This document shows positions 1-7,529 of a stretch of DNA of 12,856 nucleotides, in pieces; within the stretch, counting starts at the first letter, position 1, and each line of letters opens with the position of its first letter. A program made the translations under genes and the position numbers. This DNA comes from Ramlibacter sp. (GTDB lineage Bacteria > Pseudomonadota > Gammaproteobacteria > Burkholderiales > Burkholderiaceae_C). The DNA lies in NCBI GenBank assembly GCA_021156245.1, contig JAJNBO010000035.1:1-12856 (forward strand), in the 5' to 3' direction. Below the pieces are notes generated by a model that was not told the origin of the DNA, made no database searches, and saw only the letters and a list, made by a program, of their open reading frames with translations.

Positions 1-1619
1 AGCTCGGGAATCATCTGCACCAGGCGGCGCGCGCGGCCGCGCTGGGCGGCGCTCCTCTGCACGCTCCAGATCAGGTCTTCGACGAGCGCGCGGTAGCCGT
101 AGGGGTCCGACGACCCGTCGTCGCAGCTCAACTGCGCCTCGGCCACGACCTGGGCCCAGGCGTTCTTCAGGAAGTCCCGCACGAAGTCGGCCATTTCCAG
201 GCCGTCGAGCTTGGACGTGAATTCGGTGGCGAGCTTCTGCGCCAGCAGGTTGCGCTGCTCGGCGTGCAGCAGGGCGCGCGCCGCCTCCTCGCGCTTCTGC
301 TTGGCGCCCTGGTCCTGGCCGCCCCATTGCGACTGCAGGTGGTCGAGCAGCTCGCCGAAGGTGTCGGCGTCGATCACCTTGCTCTCGAGCCAATGCGAGG
401 CCGATTCCACCGATTCCAGGTAGCGCTTCCAGCCCGCATCGTTCTCGGAGCTGAAGGCCAGGCTGCGCTGCGTGATGCGATCGAGGACCTGCCGCGCGGG
501 ATGGTTGCGGTCGCTGAAGAACCGCGAGTCCTGCTGGGTGAGGCGGTGCACCGCCTTTTCCATCTTCTTGAGCTCGCGCTTGAACGAAGGCAGCAACCGG
601 CGGTCGTCGAGCAGGTGATCGAACATCATCCGCACCACCTCCTCGCCCAGCTGCTGGCCGATGCGCTGGGGGGCGACGGCAGGGGCGGCAGCCTCGGCGA
701 GCATGTCCACCGGCTGGGCCGGCGCCGCAGCCGCCTTGGGCCGCTGCTCCAGCCGCTTGACCAGCTCGTCGGTCTTGTCCAGGTCCTTGAGCAGGGCCAT
801 GGAAGCCGGCACGGTGTGCAGGAATTCGGCCTTGCGCGGCTGGTCGAAGTCGCCGGCCAGCAGCTTGCGCAGGCGGTCGAGCGTGAGCAGGGTCTTCGCC
901 ACCGTGTCCGTGACCGGCTTGCCGCTGGCGCCCGTGCCCTTGTCGATACGCCCGCCCAGGGGCACTGCGGGTTCCACCCCGGTGGAGCGCAGCCACTCGG
1001 AGAGCTCCCGGTACAGCCGGCGCAGGTTCACGCCGAGCATGCCTGCCGCGGGGGCGATGAGCGCCTCGCGCGCCGCGTTGTCTTTCACATGGTCAGCCAG
1101 GGCCTTCTGCAGGGCCCGCACGAACACCTCCGGCCGCAGCGGGTTCAGCCCGGGCTGGATCGTGCGCCAGCCGAGCATGGTGCTGACCAGGGCGTCCAGG
1201 GGCGGCAGGGTGTCGTCCACCGACATGGCGACCTCCTGCTGGGCCCGCGCGACCTCGATGCTCTGGTCCAGGTCGGCGTCCTCGAACAGCTGCAGGTCCT
1301 GGAAGCGCAGCACCTCGGTCTGCGCCTGGTCCTTGCCGCCGCCCTCGTACACCAGCCGGGTGAGCTCCTTGATGAATGCTTCCTTGAACAGCTCGCCGTC
1401 GACCTGCAGGTCTTCGATCGCGTGGCGCACGGGAATGGAATGAAAGGCCGCGACGCGGCGCGCGCCCGTGGCCGTGCTCGCGTCCACGAGGCCCTGCAGC
1501 ACGTCTGCGATCAGGGGTTCGGCCTGCCTCAGCATGGCGGCAAGGCAGTCGCTCAGCGACGGCTGCAATGCGGTGGGGTCGTCCGAGACGCCCATCCTGA
1601 GCTTCATCAACTTGGCCAT
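1..1619 (-). CDS. DUF1631 family protein (3' end beyond window)
   Basis: The minus-strand frame is open from 1619 to the left edge, giving 539 codons without a stop, so the C-terminus is missing. The product begins [20 protein letters not shown]. From about residue 330 it has the pattern I associate with DUF1631 (PF07793): an [20 protein letters not shown] stretch, then [16 protein letters not shown], then [20 protein letters not shown], and near the edge [18 protein letters not shown]. Family members in Burkholderiales are usually around 700-800 residues, so roughly two thirds is present. It is largely helical and charged with no signal peptide, so it is probably cytoplasmic. The function is unknown; 'thymidine phosphorylase' labels sometimes seen on this family are not supported by anything visible here. 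The ATG at 1619 is preferred because AGGA lies just upstream and an in-frame TGA lies eight codons before it. It is divergent from rhlE. Confidence 0.82.
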   Translation of the reverse strand, partial: MAKLMKLRMGVSDDPTALQPSLSDCLAAMLRQAEPLIADVLQGLVDASTATGARRVAAFHSIPVRHAIEDLQVDGELFKEAFIKELTRLVYEGGGKDQAQTEVLRFQDLQLFEDADLDQSIEVARAQQEVAMSVDDTLPPLDALVSTMLGWRTIQPGLNPLRPEVFVRALQKALADHVKDNAAREALIAPAAGMLGVNLRRLYRELSEWLRSTGVEPAVPLGGRIDKGTGASGKPVTDTVAKTLLTLDRLRKLLAGDFDQPRKAEFLHTVPASMALLKDLDKTDELVKRLEQRPKAAAAPAQPVDMLAEAAAPAVAPQRIGQQLGEEVVRMMFDHLLDDRRLLPSFKRELKKMEKAVHRLTQQDSRFFSDRNHPARQVLDRITQRSLAFSSENDAGWKRYLESVESASHWLESKVIDADTFGELLDHLQSQWGGQDQGAKQKREEAARALLHAEQRNLLAQKLATEFTSKLDGLEMADFVRDFLKNAWAQVVAEAQLSCDDGSSDPYGYRALVEDLIWSVQRSAAQRGRARRLVQMIPE

Positions 1620-1938
1620 GTGGTCCTGCGGATACGGGTCTCATTATGGGTCTGGCTCATCCGTCCTCCTACCTTCACGCGCCCGGAGCGCGCACTGCCG
1701 GGGATGGGCGGTGCGTCCGCGCAACGCAAGCGGCGAAGGCGCCTGCGTGGAAACCATGCGACAATGGCTTTCTCGCGGCCTCCAGTTGCCTGCGAGCTCA
1801 GCATGCTGCTGGGGGACGATCAGGCTCTTCGCCTGTGGCTCCCGACCTCTAGAAACCTCATCTGCCTCTCACTGGATCCGGCCTGCGTGGCCCGGAACGG
1901 CCGATGCCCCAGCGCCCGGGAAGGCGCCTGATTGCCCC
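1620..1938. other. 319-bp gene-free divergent spacer between DUF1631 gene and rhlE
   Basis: No credible gene lies here. Short open frames cross it, but they lack family resemblance and a ribosome binding site. It must hold the promoters for both divergent genes, and the rhlE side may be a long untranslated leader. Visible structure: a 10-bp element AAGGCGCCTG, itself containing the palindrome AGGCGCCT, occurs at 1736-1745 and again at 1921-1930 just before rhlE; a short hairpin CAGGC-TCTTC-GCCTG lies at 1821-1835. GACAAT near 1759 resembles a -10 box, but no convincing -35 box sits 16-18 bp before it, so I do not call a promoter. Confidence 0.5.
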
Positions 1939-3696
1939 ATGAATTTTGATGAACTGAACCTCGCTCCGGCCATCCTCAAGGCCGTTCACGAACAAGGGTA
2001 CGAAACCCCCACCCCCATCCAAGCCCAGGCGATCCCTGCCGTCCTCGCCGGCCATGACCTCCTCGCCGGGGCCCAGACCGGCACCGGCAAGACGGCTGCA
2101 TTCACGCTGCCGATGTTGCACAAGCTCACCAAGGGCCAGGGCAAGACCAACAAGTTCGGCAAGGACGGCATCGCCGCCCTGGTGCTCACGCCGACGCGTG
2201 AACTCGCCGCGCAGGTGGAAGAGTCCATCCGCACCTACGGCAAGTACCTGCCGCTCAGCTCCACCGTGATCTTCGGCGGTGTCGGCATGAACCCCCAGAT
2301 CGACCGCATCAAGAAGGGCGTGGACATCCTGGTGGCGACGCCGGGCCGCCTGCTGGACCTGCAGCAGCAGGGCCACCTGGACCTGTCGACCGTCGAGATC
2401 CTCGTGCTCGACGAGGCCGACCGCATGCTGGACATGGGCTTCCTGCCCGACGTGAAGAAGATCCTCGCGCTGGTGCCGAAGGAAAAGCAGAGCCTGCTGT
2501 TCTCCGCCACCTTCAGCGACGAGATCCGCGACCTGGCCCACACCCTGCTCAAGAACCCGGAGAGCATCCAGGTCACGCCGCGCAACACCACCGTGCAGCG
2601 CATCACGCAGGTGGTGCACCCGGTGGGCCGCGGCAAGAAGAAGGAACTGCTGGCGCACGTGATCCAGGAACACGACTGGTCGCAGGTGCTGGTGTTCACG
2701 CGCACCAAGTTCGGCGCCAACAACGTGGCCGAATTCCTGAGCAAGAAGGGCATCACCGCGATGGCCCTGCACGGCAACAAGAGCCAGACGGCCCGCACCC
2801 AGGCGCTGGCCGGCTTCAAGAGCGGCGACATCCGTGCGCTGGTGGCGACCGACATCGCCGCCCGCGGCATCGACATCGACGACCTGCCGCACGTGGTGAA
2901 CTACGAGATCCCGAACGTGCCGGAAGACTACGTCCACCGCATCGGCCGCACCGGCCGCGCGGGCAAGGAAGGCCAGGCGGTGTCGCTGGTCTGCCTGGAC
3001 GAGGAAGGCTTCATGCAGGAGATCGGGCGCTTCACCAAGCAGGACATCCCGACCGTGGTGGTCGAAGGCTTCGGCCCCGAGGCCGGCGAGCAGGCCGAAC
3101 CGATCGCCATGGGCCGCCAGGTCCTCTGGGGCGGCAAGGGCCGTCCCCCGTCCCGCGAAGTGCTCAACGCCGCCGCCAAGGCCGCGCGCAGCGAGATGAT
3201 GCAGCGCATCCGCGAGAACAAGGAAAAGTCCGGGCAGCCGAGCCGCAGCGGCGGCTCCCGCAACGGCAGCAGCCGCAATGGCAACGGCCAGCGCAGTGAA
3301 GGGCAGCAGGCCCGCAACGGCAACGGCAACGGCAATGGCAATGGCAACGGTGGCCAGCAGGTGCGCAACGGCAACGGCGGTCCGCCGCGCGGCCGCTCGC
3401 AGCAGCCGTCGCAGCGCAACGGCAATGGCCAGGGCGCGCGCCCGCCGCAGCAACAGCAGCCCCGCGACGTGCGCCAGGACCGCGACGACGACAGCGAAGA
3501 CCGCATGCCGCGCAACGTGGACCCCTTGCGCACCAACATGCCGAGCGTGCGCGACATGAACGGCGTCAAGCGCGTCAACAGCAACGGCCAGCCGGACCCC
3601 ACCCGCACCAGCATCGACAGCATGGGCGCAGGACGCCGGGGCGGCGGCAATCGCGGCCGCGGCGGCCCGCCGGCCCGCAACAACTACGGCCGCTGA
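1939..3696 (+). CDS. rhlE: ATP-dependent DEAD-box RNA helicase RhlE
   Basis: This 585-residue cytoplasmic RNA helicase would act in ribosome assembly, RNA turnover or cold adaptation, as known for RhlE. All superfamily 2 motifs are present: Q motif region (FDELNLAP...PTPIQ, residues 3-28), motif I AQTGTGKT (45-52), PTRELA (85-90), TPGR (134-137), DEAD (158-161), SAT (189-191), VFTRTK (252-257), DIAARGID (305-312) and HRIGRTGR (333-340). The two RecA lobes end near residue 380. The remaining ~200 residues are a low-complexity basic tail rich in N, G, R and Q, ending with [10 protein letters not shown], typical of RNA-binding tails in beta-proteobacterial RhlE. The ATG at 1939 is chosen because MNFDELNL matches the usual family start, although the nearest purine-rich stretch (GGGAAGG) is unusually far, about 14 bp upstream. 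The frame stays open much further upstream, but that extension has no family resemblance. The next gene follows after 8 bp. Confidence 0.96.
   Translation: MNFDELNLAPAILKAVHEQGYETPTPIQAQAIPAVLAGHDLLAGAQTGTGKTAAFTLPMLHKLTKGQGKTNKFGKDGIAALVLTPTRELAAQVEESIRTYGKYLPLSSTVIFGGVGMNPQIDRIKKGVDILVATPGRLLDLQQQGHLDLSTVEILVLDEADRMLDMGFLPDVKKILALVPKEKQSLLFSATFSDEIRDLAHTLLKNPESIQVTPRNTTVQRITQVVHPVGRGKKKELLAHVIQEHDWSQVLVFTRTKFGANNVAEFLSKKGITAMALHGNKSQTARTQALAGFKSGDIRALVATDIAARGIDIDDLPHVVNYEIPNVPEDYVHRIGRTGRAGKEGQAVSLVCLDEEGFMQEIGRFTKQDIPTVVVEGFGPEAGEQAEPIAMGRQVLWGGKGRPPSREVLNAAAKAARSEMMQRIRENKEKSGQPSRSGGSRNGSSRNGNGQRSEGQQARNGNGNGNGNGNGGQQVRNGNGGPPRGRSQQPSQRNGNGQGARPPQQQQPRDVRQDRDDDSEDRMPRNVDPLRTNMPSVRDMNGVKRVNSNGQPDPTRTSIDSMGAGRRGGGNRGRGGPPARNNYGR
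3316..3351 (+). repeat. In-frame hexanucleotide repeat in rhlE tail (AAYGGY, about 6 units)
   Basis: Six tandem units of AAC/AAT followed by GGC/GGT encode consecutive Asn-Gly pairs (residues about 460-471 of RhlE). Related Asn-Gly units recur at both sides of this tract. The unit is six bases, so gain or loss of copies would lengthen or shorten the disordered tail without shifting the frame. Confidence 0.8.
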
Positions 3697-3704
3697 GCCT
3701 CCGG

Positions 3705-4364
3705 ATGGCGCCGCCCTCCGCCCCCTCCCGCGTGGCGCTCGTCGCCGGTGCGACGGGGCTGGTGGGACGGGAGCTCCTGCGGGGCCTGCTCGCAGACGAC
3801 GCGATGGCGGCGGTGCATGCCCTCGCCCGCCGCGACATCGGAGTGCAACACCCCAAGCTGGCCGTCCACCTCGTCGATTTCGCGGCGCTGCCGGCGCTGC
3901 CCGCCGTCGATGAAGCCTACCTGGCTCTCGGGACCACGATCAAGGTGGCCGGGAGCCAGTCGGCCTTCCGGGCGGTGGATTTCGATGCGAACCTTGCGGC
4001 CGCCCGAGCCGCGCGCGCGGCGGGCGCGACACGCCTGGGCCTGGTGAGTGCCATGGGCGCGGACGCGAAATCCGCGATCTTCTACAACCGCGTGAAGGGG
4101 GAGCTCGAGGACGCGCTGGCGCCGCTGGGCTTCGATGCGCTCGTCATCGCGCGCCCGTCCTTCCTGGCCGGCGACCGCGAGGCCCTGGGCCAGCCGGTGC
4201 GCGGCGGTGAAACGTTGGCGCTGCGCGTGAGCCAATGGCTGCGACCGGTGATTCCGGCGAATCTCAGGACGATCGCGGCAAAGGACGTGGCCGCGGCGTT
4301 GTTGCGTGAAGTGCCGCGGGCGAACGGGAAGAAGATCCTGCTGTCAGGGGCGATGCAACGCTGA
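3705..4364 (+). CDS. Atypical SDR, NAD(P)-binding oxidoreductase (HTATIP2/YbjT-like)
   Basis: This 219-residue protein is a single Rossmann-fold domain. The dinucleotide-binding loop is VAGATGLVGREL (residues 13-24), the GxxGxxG pattern of atypical short-chain dehydrogenases. LGTT (75-78), a serine at the end of strand 5 (VSAMGA, S115) and YNRVKGE (Y127, K131) supply the Ser-Tyr-x3-Lys arrangement. ARPSFLAGDRE (149-159) and the short C-terminal part match the small NAD(P)H-dependent group that includes HTATIP2-like proteins. It is cytoplasmic and the substrate cannot be told. It starts 8 bp after the rhlE stop, so it is probably cotranscribed, though no strong ribosome binding site is seen. 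A GTG at 3733 would begin just before the Rossmann loop, but the ATG at 3705 leaves a more normal N-terminus. It ends 15 bp from the convergent dehydratase gene. Confidence 0.85.
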   Translation: MAPPSAPSRVALVAGATGLVGRELLRGLLADDAMAAVHALARRDIGVQHPKLAVHLVDFAALPALPAVDEAYLALGTTIKVAGSQSAFRAVDFDANLAAARAARAAGATRLGLVSAMGADAKSAIFYNRVKGELEDALAPLGFDALVIARPSFLAGDREALGQPVRGGETLALRVSQWLRPVIPANLRTIAAKDVAAALLREVPRANGKKILLSGAMQR

Positions 4365-4379
4365 AACGCCGAACCCCCG

Positions 4380-5570
4380 CTAGGAAACCCGCACGATCGC
4401 ATCCTTGCGCTTGTGCAGGTCCGGCAGCAGCTGGATCCCCAGCCCCGGCTTGGAGTTCAGGCTGATCATCCCGTTCTCCACCTTCGGCAGCTCCGTCACG
4501 AGCTCCCGATACCAGCCGGAATAGAACGCGCGCACGCTTTCCTGCACCAGCGCGTTCGGCGCATGCAGCGACAGGTGCGTCGATGCGGTCCACACGACCG
4601 GCCCCGTGCAATCGTGCGGCGCCACCGGCAGCTGCCATGCATCGGCCATGGCCGCGATCTTGCGCGCCTCGGTGAGTCCGCCGCACCAGCTCAGGTCCAG
4701 CATCGCGACGCCGGCGACGCCGGTCTGCAGGTAGTCCTTGAAGCCCCACTTGTAGCTGAGGGTCTCGCTGGCGCACACCATCGCCTTGCAATCCTCGGCA
4801 TAGGCCTTCAGCAGGTCGAGCGAGTCCATGCGGATCGGGTCCTCGTGCCAGAAGGTGTCGAACTCCTGCAGCGCGCGCGAGATGCGCCGCGCCATCGGCA
4901 GCCGCCAGAGGCTGTGGAACTCCACCATGATGTCCATGCGGTCGCCCACCGCGGCGCGGATCTTGCGGAACGGCTCGAGCGCGGCGTCGAGGTCCGCCGC
5001 ACTGATGTACTGGCCGTGGCTGCGCTCGGCCGCCACGTCGAAGGGCCAGATCTTCATGCCGGTGATGCCCTCCGCCAGCAGCGATTCGGCCAGTTCGTCG
5101 GCATGGTGCAGGAAACCCTGCAGGTCTTCGTACGGCCCCTGCCCGTTGCCCACGCCCCAGTTCGAAGAGGTCTGGTTGCGGTTGCTGCGGATGTACTGGT
5201 AGCCGGCGCAGGTGTTGTAGACGCGGATCGCGTCACGGCTCGCACCGCCCAGGGCGGTGTGGATCGGCATTCCCGCCGCCTGGCCGAAGACGTCCCACAA
5301 GGCGATGTCGACCGCGGAGTTGCCGCGCGTCTCGACGCCGGAGCCGCGCCACCCCAGGTAGCCGGTGAGGTCGCGCGCGCGCGCCTCGATCGCCAGCGGG
5401 TCCTGGCCCAAGAGCCGCGGCGCGGCCCATTCGTGCAAATAGGCCTCCACGGCCTCGGCGCCCATGAAGGTCTCGCCCAGACCGACCAGCCCCTCGTCCG
5501 TGTGCAGGCGCACCCAGAGGATGTTGGGGAATTCGCCGAGGCGGACGGTTTCGAGCTGGCGGATCTTCAT
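4380..5570 (-). CDS. Enolase-superfamily sugar-acid dehydratase (galactonate dehydratase-like)
   Basis: This 396-residue cytoplasmic enzyme belongs to the mandelate racemase/muconate lactonizing group, which uses Mg2+ to abstract the alpha-proton of a carboxylate. The N-terminal capping domain covers about residues 1-115, followed by the barrel. Likely metal ligands are E217 (in VEFHS), E243 (HEDPI) and E269 (ASET). H219, two residues after the first ligand, is placed like the general acid of D-galactonate dehydratase. D292 (MLDLSWCGG) and H319 (APHDCTGP) form the expected Asp-His base dyad, and E344 (VQES) the final acid. The Lys-x-Lys of racemases is MKIW here: the second Lys is missing, which fits a dehydratase using the His base. 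An unusual loop at 120-150 (NTCAGYQYIRSN then NQTSSNWG) may set specificity. The likely reaction is aldonate or uronate-type acid to 2-keto-3-deoxy acid; the exact substrate is unknown. It is the last gene of the TRAP operon. Confidence 0.88.
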   Translation of the reverse strand: MKIRQLETVRLGEFPNILWVRLHTDEGLVGLGETFMGAEAVEAYLHEWAAPRLLGQDPLAIEARARDLTGYLGWRGSGVETRGNSAVDIALWDVFGQAAGMPIHTALGGASRDAIRVYNTCAGYQYIRSNRNQTSSNWGVGNGQGPYEDLQGFLHHADELAESLLAEGITGMKIWPFDVAAERSHGQYISAADLDAALEPFRKIRAAVGDRMDIMVEFHSLWRLPMARRISRALQEFDTFWHEDPIRMDSLDLLKAYAEDCKAMVCASETLSYKWGFKDYLQTGVAGVAMLDLSWCGGLTEARKIAAMADAWQLPVAPHDCTGPVVWTASTHLSLHAPNALVQESVRAFYSGWYRELVTELPKVENGMISLNSKPGLGIQLLPDLHKRKDAIVRVS

Positions 5571-5585
5571 GCCGGCAACACCGGC
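5571..5585 (-). promoter_or_regulatory. GC hairpin abutting the dehydratase start codon
   Basis: On the minus-strand transcript the 15 bases before the AUG read GCCGG-UGUUG-CCGGC, a perfect 5-bp GC stem with a 5-base loop, so the stem touches the start codon. No Shine-Dalgarno sequence is visible at normal spacing. It could limit translation initiation or be a chance palindrome in GC-rich DNA. Confidence 0.4.
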
Positions 5586-5598
5586 ACGGACGCCAGCC

Positions 5599-6369
5599 TC
5601 AGGAGGTCTTGCTGGAGGGGTCGCGCGGCGGCACCGGCTGCTCGCGCAGCGCGCGCCACGCGCGTTCGATGAAGGGCGCCAGCACGTTCCAGCGGATCAG
5701 GCGGCCCAGCAGGCTGCAGCGCCGGCGGAACACCGGCGAGGTGATGTAGTCCAGCGGGTCGTCGAAGCACCCCATGTCCCGCAGGAACATCGGGTTGGAC
5801 GCGTCGTGAGGCCCGGCCACGAAGGCGCTGCCCTCGGCGTGCCACAGCATGCGGCCCTCGACGTGGATGCCGTAGCCCCAGTCGCGGCCTAGGTCCTTCA
5901 GGCGCTGCCGGGCCGACGCCATCGTGTCCGCGTCGTAGATGTAGGTGTCCGTCTGCTGCCACTCGCCATCGAGCCAGACTTCCAGCACGGGGCGGTCGGC
6001 CTCGCGGATCACCGATGTCAGGCCATGGAGGATCCGGCCGTCGAGGAGGACGCATCGGATGCGCGCCGGGATGCCGGCGATGCGCAACATGGCGACCAGC
6101 AATGCCGCCTTGTCGAGGGCGTCGCCCCGGCCGGCATCCAGCACCTCGCGTGCCGTGTACGGCGCCGCCTTGAAGCGCCGCGCCGTCGGCATGCGCTTGA
6201 CGAAGCGGTAGAGCGCGAGCGCCTTGTCGCGGTCCGTCGTGCACAGCTGCGTCAAGGCATGCACGCGCAGGCGCAGCCTCGGATCTTCCAGGTCGAGCAA
6301 GGGCGTGGACCCGAGCCATCGGCGCGGATGCGGCACATCCTCCGGCAAAACTTCTGCAGGCTGCTTCAC
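5599..6369 (-). CDS. Transglutaminase-like fold protein lacking catalytic Cys and His
   Basis: This 256-residue protein carries a transglutaminase-like core at about residues 45-145. RDKALALYRFVKRM is the helix that precedes the active site in this fold. GDALDKAALLVAMLRIAGIPAR (82-103) matches the usual 'GdC.dKA.LL...lR..GIPAR' block, but the catalytic cysteine position is Ala84. The second block, RPVLEVWLDGEWQQTD (126-141), matches the 'HaWvEv.ldG.W...D' block, but the histidine position is Arg126; only the Asp (141) remains. The C-terminal part (DYITSPVFRRR, then a hydrophobic stretch) is not recognised. No signal peptide is evident. The start is GTG at 6369, with AAAGG 8 bp upstream; the next in-frame Met is residue 60, inside the fold. 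It lies 106 bp after the TRAP solute-binding gene and 28 bp before the dehydratase, in the same direction. It is probably a binding or scaffold protein rather than an active protease or transglutaminase. Confidence 0.72.
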   Translation of the reverse strand: MKQPAEVLPEDVPHPRRWLGSTPLLDLEDPRLRLRVHALTQLCTTDRDKALALYRFVKRMPTARRFKAAPYTAREVLDAGRGDALDKAALLVAMLRIAGIPARIRCVLLDGRILHGLTSVIREADRPVLEVWLDGEWQQTDTYIYDADTMASARQRLKDLGRDWGYGIHVEGRMLWHAEGSAFVAGPHDASNPMFLRDMGCFDDPLDYITSPVFRRRCSLLGRLIRWNVLAPFIERAWRALREQPVPPRDPSSKTS

Positions 6370-6395
6370 GAGTACGACCTTTTCCCGACGACGAC

Positions 6396-6417
6396 CCGCG
6401 GGCTTCGAGGCCCGCGG
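6396..6417 (-). other. Perfect 8-bp GC hairpin between TRAP binding-protein gene and transglutaminase-like gene
   Basis: CCGCGGGC (6396-6403) and GCCCGCGG (6410-6417) form a perfect stem around a six-base loop. On the minus strand it sits about 60 bases after the stop of the TRAP binding-protein gene. No U-tract follows in that direction (the next bases are GTCGTCGTC), so it is not a standard intrinsic terminator. It may stabilise the 3' end of the TRAP message or attenuate transcription into the last two genes. Confidence 0.55.
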
Positions 6418-6475
6418 TGATGAAGGGAATTGTAGGCGGCACGGTCGAGCAGCCCGTAAGGAAGTGGCCTATGCG

Positions 6476-7483
6476 TCAGCCGCCGCGTGCCTTTTTCAAC
6501 GCTTCCAGCACCACGTTGACCGGCTCCGCGCCGATGGCCGGCACGTTCTTGTCGTAGACCGGCTTGACCTTGTCGAACATGCGTCGCTGCTCGGCCGGCG
6601 TGATCTCGTTGACCTGCATGCCCTTGGCGCGCAGGCTGGCGAGCGACTTCTCGTTCAACTGGCGGTTGGCGACGCGCTGCACCTTCTGGCCTTCCACCGC
6701 CGCCTCGCGCAGCACGGCCTGCTCCTGCGGGCTCAGCTGGTCCCAAAGCTTCTTGGAGTAGAGCACCAGGAAGGGCGTGTACGCGTGACGCGTCACCGAC
6801 AGGTACTTCTGCACTTCGTTGAACTTCGAGGTCTCGATGGTGACGAAGGGATTTTCCTGGCCATCGATGGTCTTGGTCTCCAGCGCCGTGAACACCTCGG
6901 GGAAGGCCATCGGCACGGCGTTGGTGCCGAGCGTGCGGAAGGTGTCCAGGAAGATGTTGTTCTGCATCACGCGCAGCTTGATGCCGTCGAAGTCCTCCAC
7001 CTTGGCCACCGGCTTGCGGCTGTTGGTCAGGTTGCGGAAGCCGTTCTCCCAGTAGGCCAGGTTCACGACGCCGGCTTCCTCGAGCTTCTTGTTGAAGTAC
7101 GCGCCGGCCGGGCCGTCCAGCACCGCGTCGGCCTCCTTCTCGTTGGCGAACAGGAAGGGCAGGTCGAACACGCCCAGTTCCTTGACGATGCCCACGAGCG
7201 GCGACGAGGAGGTGCACACCATTTCCTGCGTGCCGGCACGCAGGGCCTGGGTGGCCTGCAGGTCGTTGCCCGCGGCGCCGCCCCAGAAGGCATTGATCTT
7301 CATCTTGCCGCCCGTCTTGGCGGCCAGCACTTCCTGCATCTTCTTCACGCCGACGCCGACGGGGTGGTCCTCGTTCACGCCATTGGTGAACTTGATGGTG
7401 CGCTCCTGGAACTGCGCGAAGGCCGGGGCTGCCGCCAGCATGGCGCCGGCGACCAGGGTCACGAGGGTGCGTCGCTTCAACAT
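6476..7483 (-). CDS. TRAP transporter solute-binding protein (DctP family)
   Basis: This 335-residue periplasmic protein captures the substrate for the TRAP importer encoded just upstream. A Sec signal peptide is clear: MLKRR, a hydrophobic stretch, then AAPAFA with likely cleavage after residue 23. The mature part follows the DctP pattern: FTNGVNEDHPVGVGVKKMQE near the start, a GIKLRVMQNNIF block (168-178) in which R171 is the conserved arginine that binds the substrate carboxylate, and ETKTIDGQENPF (202-213), the family's signature loop. The length is normal. AAGGAG lies 8-9 bases before the ATG. The arginine implies an organic-acid ligand; with the adjacent sugar-acid dehydratase, an aldonate or uronate is more likely than a C4-dicarboxylate. 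It lies 46 bp downstream of the large permease gene. Confidence 0.93.
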   Translation of the reverse strand: MLKRRTLVTLVAGAMLAAAPAFAQFQERTIKFTNGVNEDHPVGVGVKKMQEVLAAKTGGKMKINAFWGGAAGNDLQATQALRAGTQEMVCTSSSPLVGIVKELGVFDLPFLFANEKEADAVLDGPAGAYFNKKLEEAGVVNLAYWENGFRNLTNSRKPVAKVEDFDGIKLRVMQNNIFLDTFRTLGTNAVPMAFPEVFTALETKTIDGQENPFVTIETSKFNEVQKYLSVTRHAYTPFLVLYSKKLWDQLSPQEQAVLREAAVEGQKVQRVANRQLNEKSLASLRAKGMQVNEITPAEQRRMFDKVKPVYDKNVPAIGAEPVNVVLEALKKARGG

Positions 7484-7529
7484 GGTTTGTCTCCTTGGGG
7501 TACGCGGGTGGAAAAGGGATGGGATGGGA

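Noticed and set aside
1755..1765. Promoter -10 box GACAAT before rhlE
   Set aside because: No acceptable -35 hexamer is found at 16-18 bp spacing, so it is only mentioned in the spacer entry.
264..1931. Long plus-strand open frame (555 codons) over the left end
   Set aside because: It lies antisense to the DUF1631 gene, is rich in unnatural Leu/His/Arg/Gln runs from GC-skewed reverse codons, and matches no family I know.
1468..1938. Upstream extension of the rhlE frame by 157 codons
   Set aside because: The extra part overlaps the divergent DUF1631 gene, has no domain pattern, and the family normally starts at the MNFDEL-type N-terminus.
1858..3453. 531-codon minus-strand frame opposite rhlE
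   Set aside because: The complementary strand carries every DEAD-box motif; this frame is a mirror of that codon bias.
3230..3660. CRISPR-like or satellite array
   Set aside because: The repeats are in-frame Asn-Gly/Arg-Gly codons of the RhlE tail, not direct repeats with unique spacers.
4413..5672. 419-codon plus-strand frame opposite the dehydratase
   Set aside because: It is antisense to a gene with an intact enolase-superfamily active site, and its own product is low-complexity Arg/His/Ala-rich.
6396..6417. Intrinsic terminator call for the 8-bp hairpin
   Set aside because: There is no U-tract on either strand after the stem, so only a structural element is reported.
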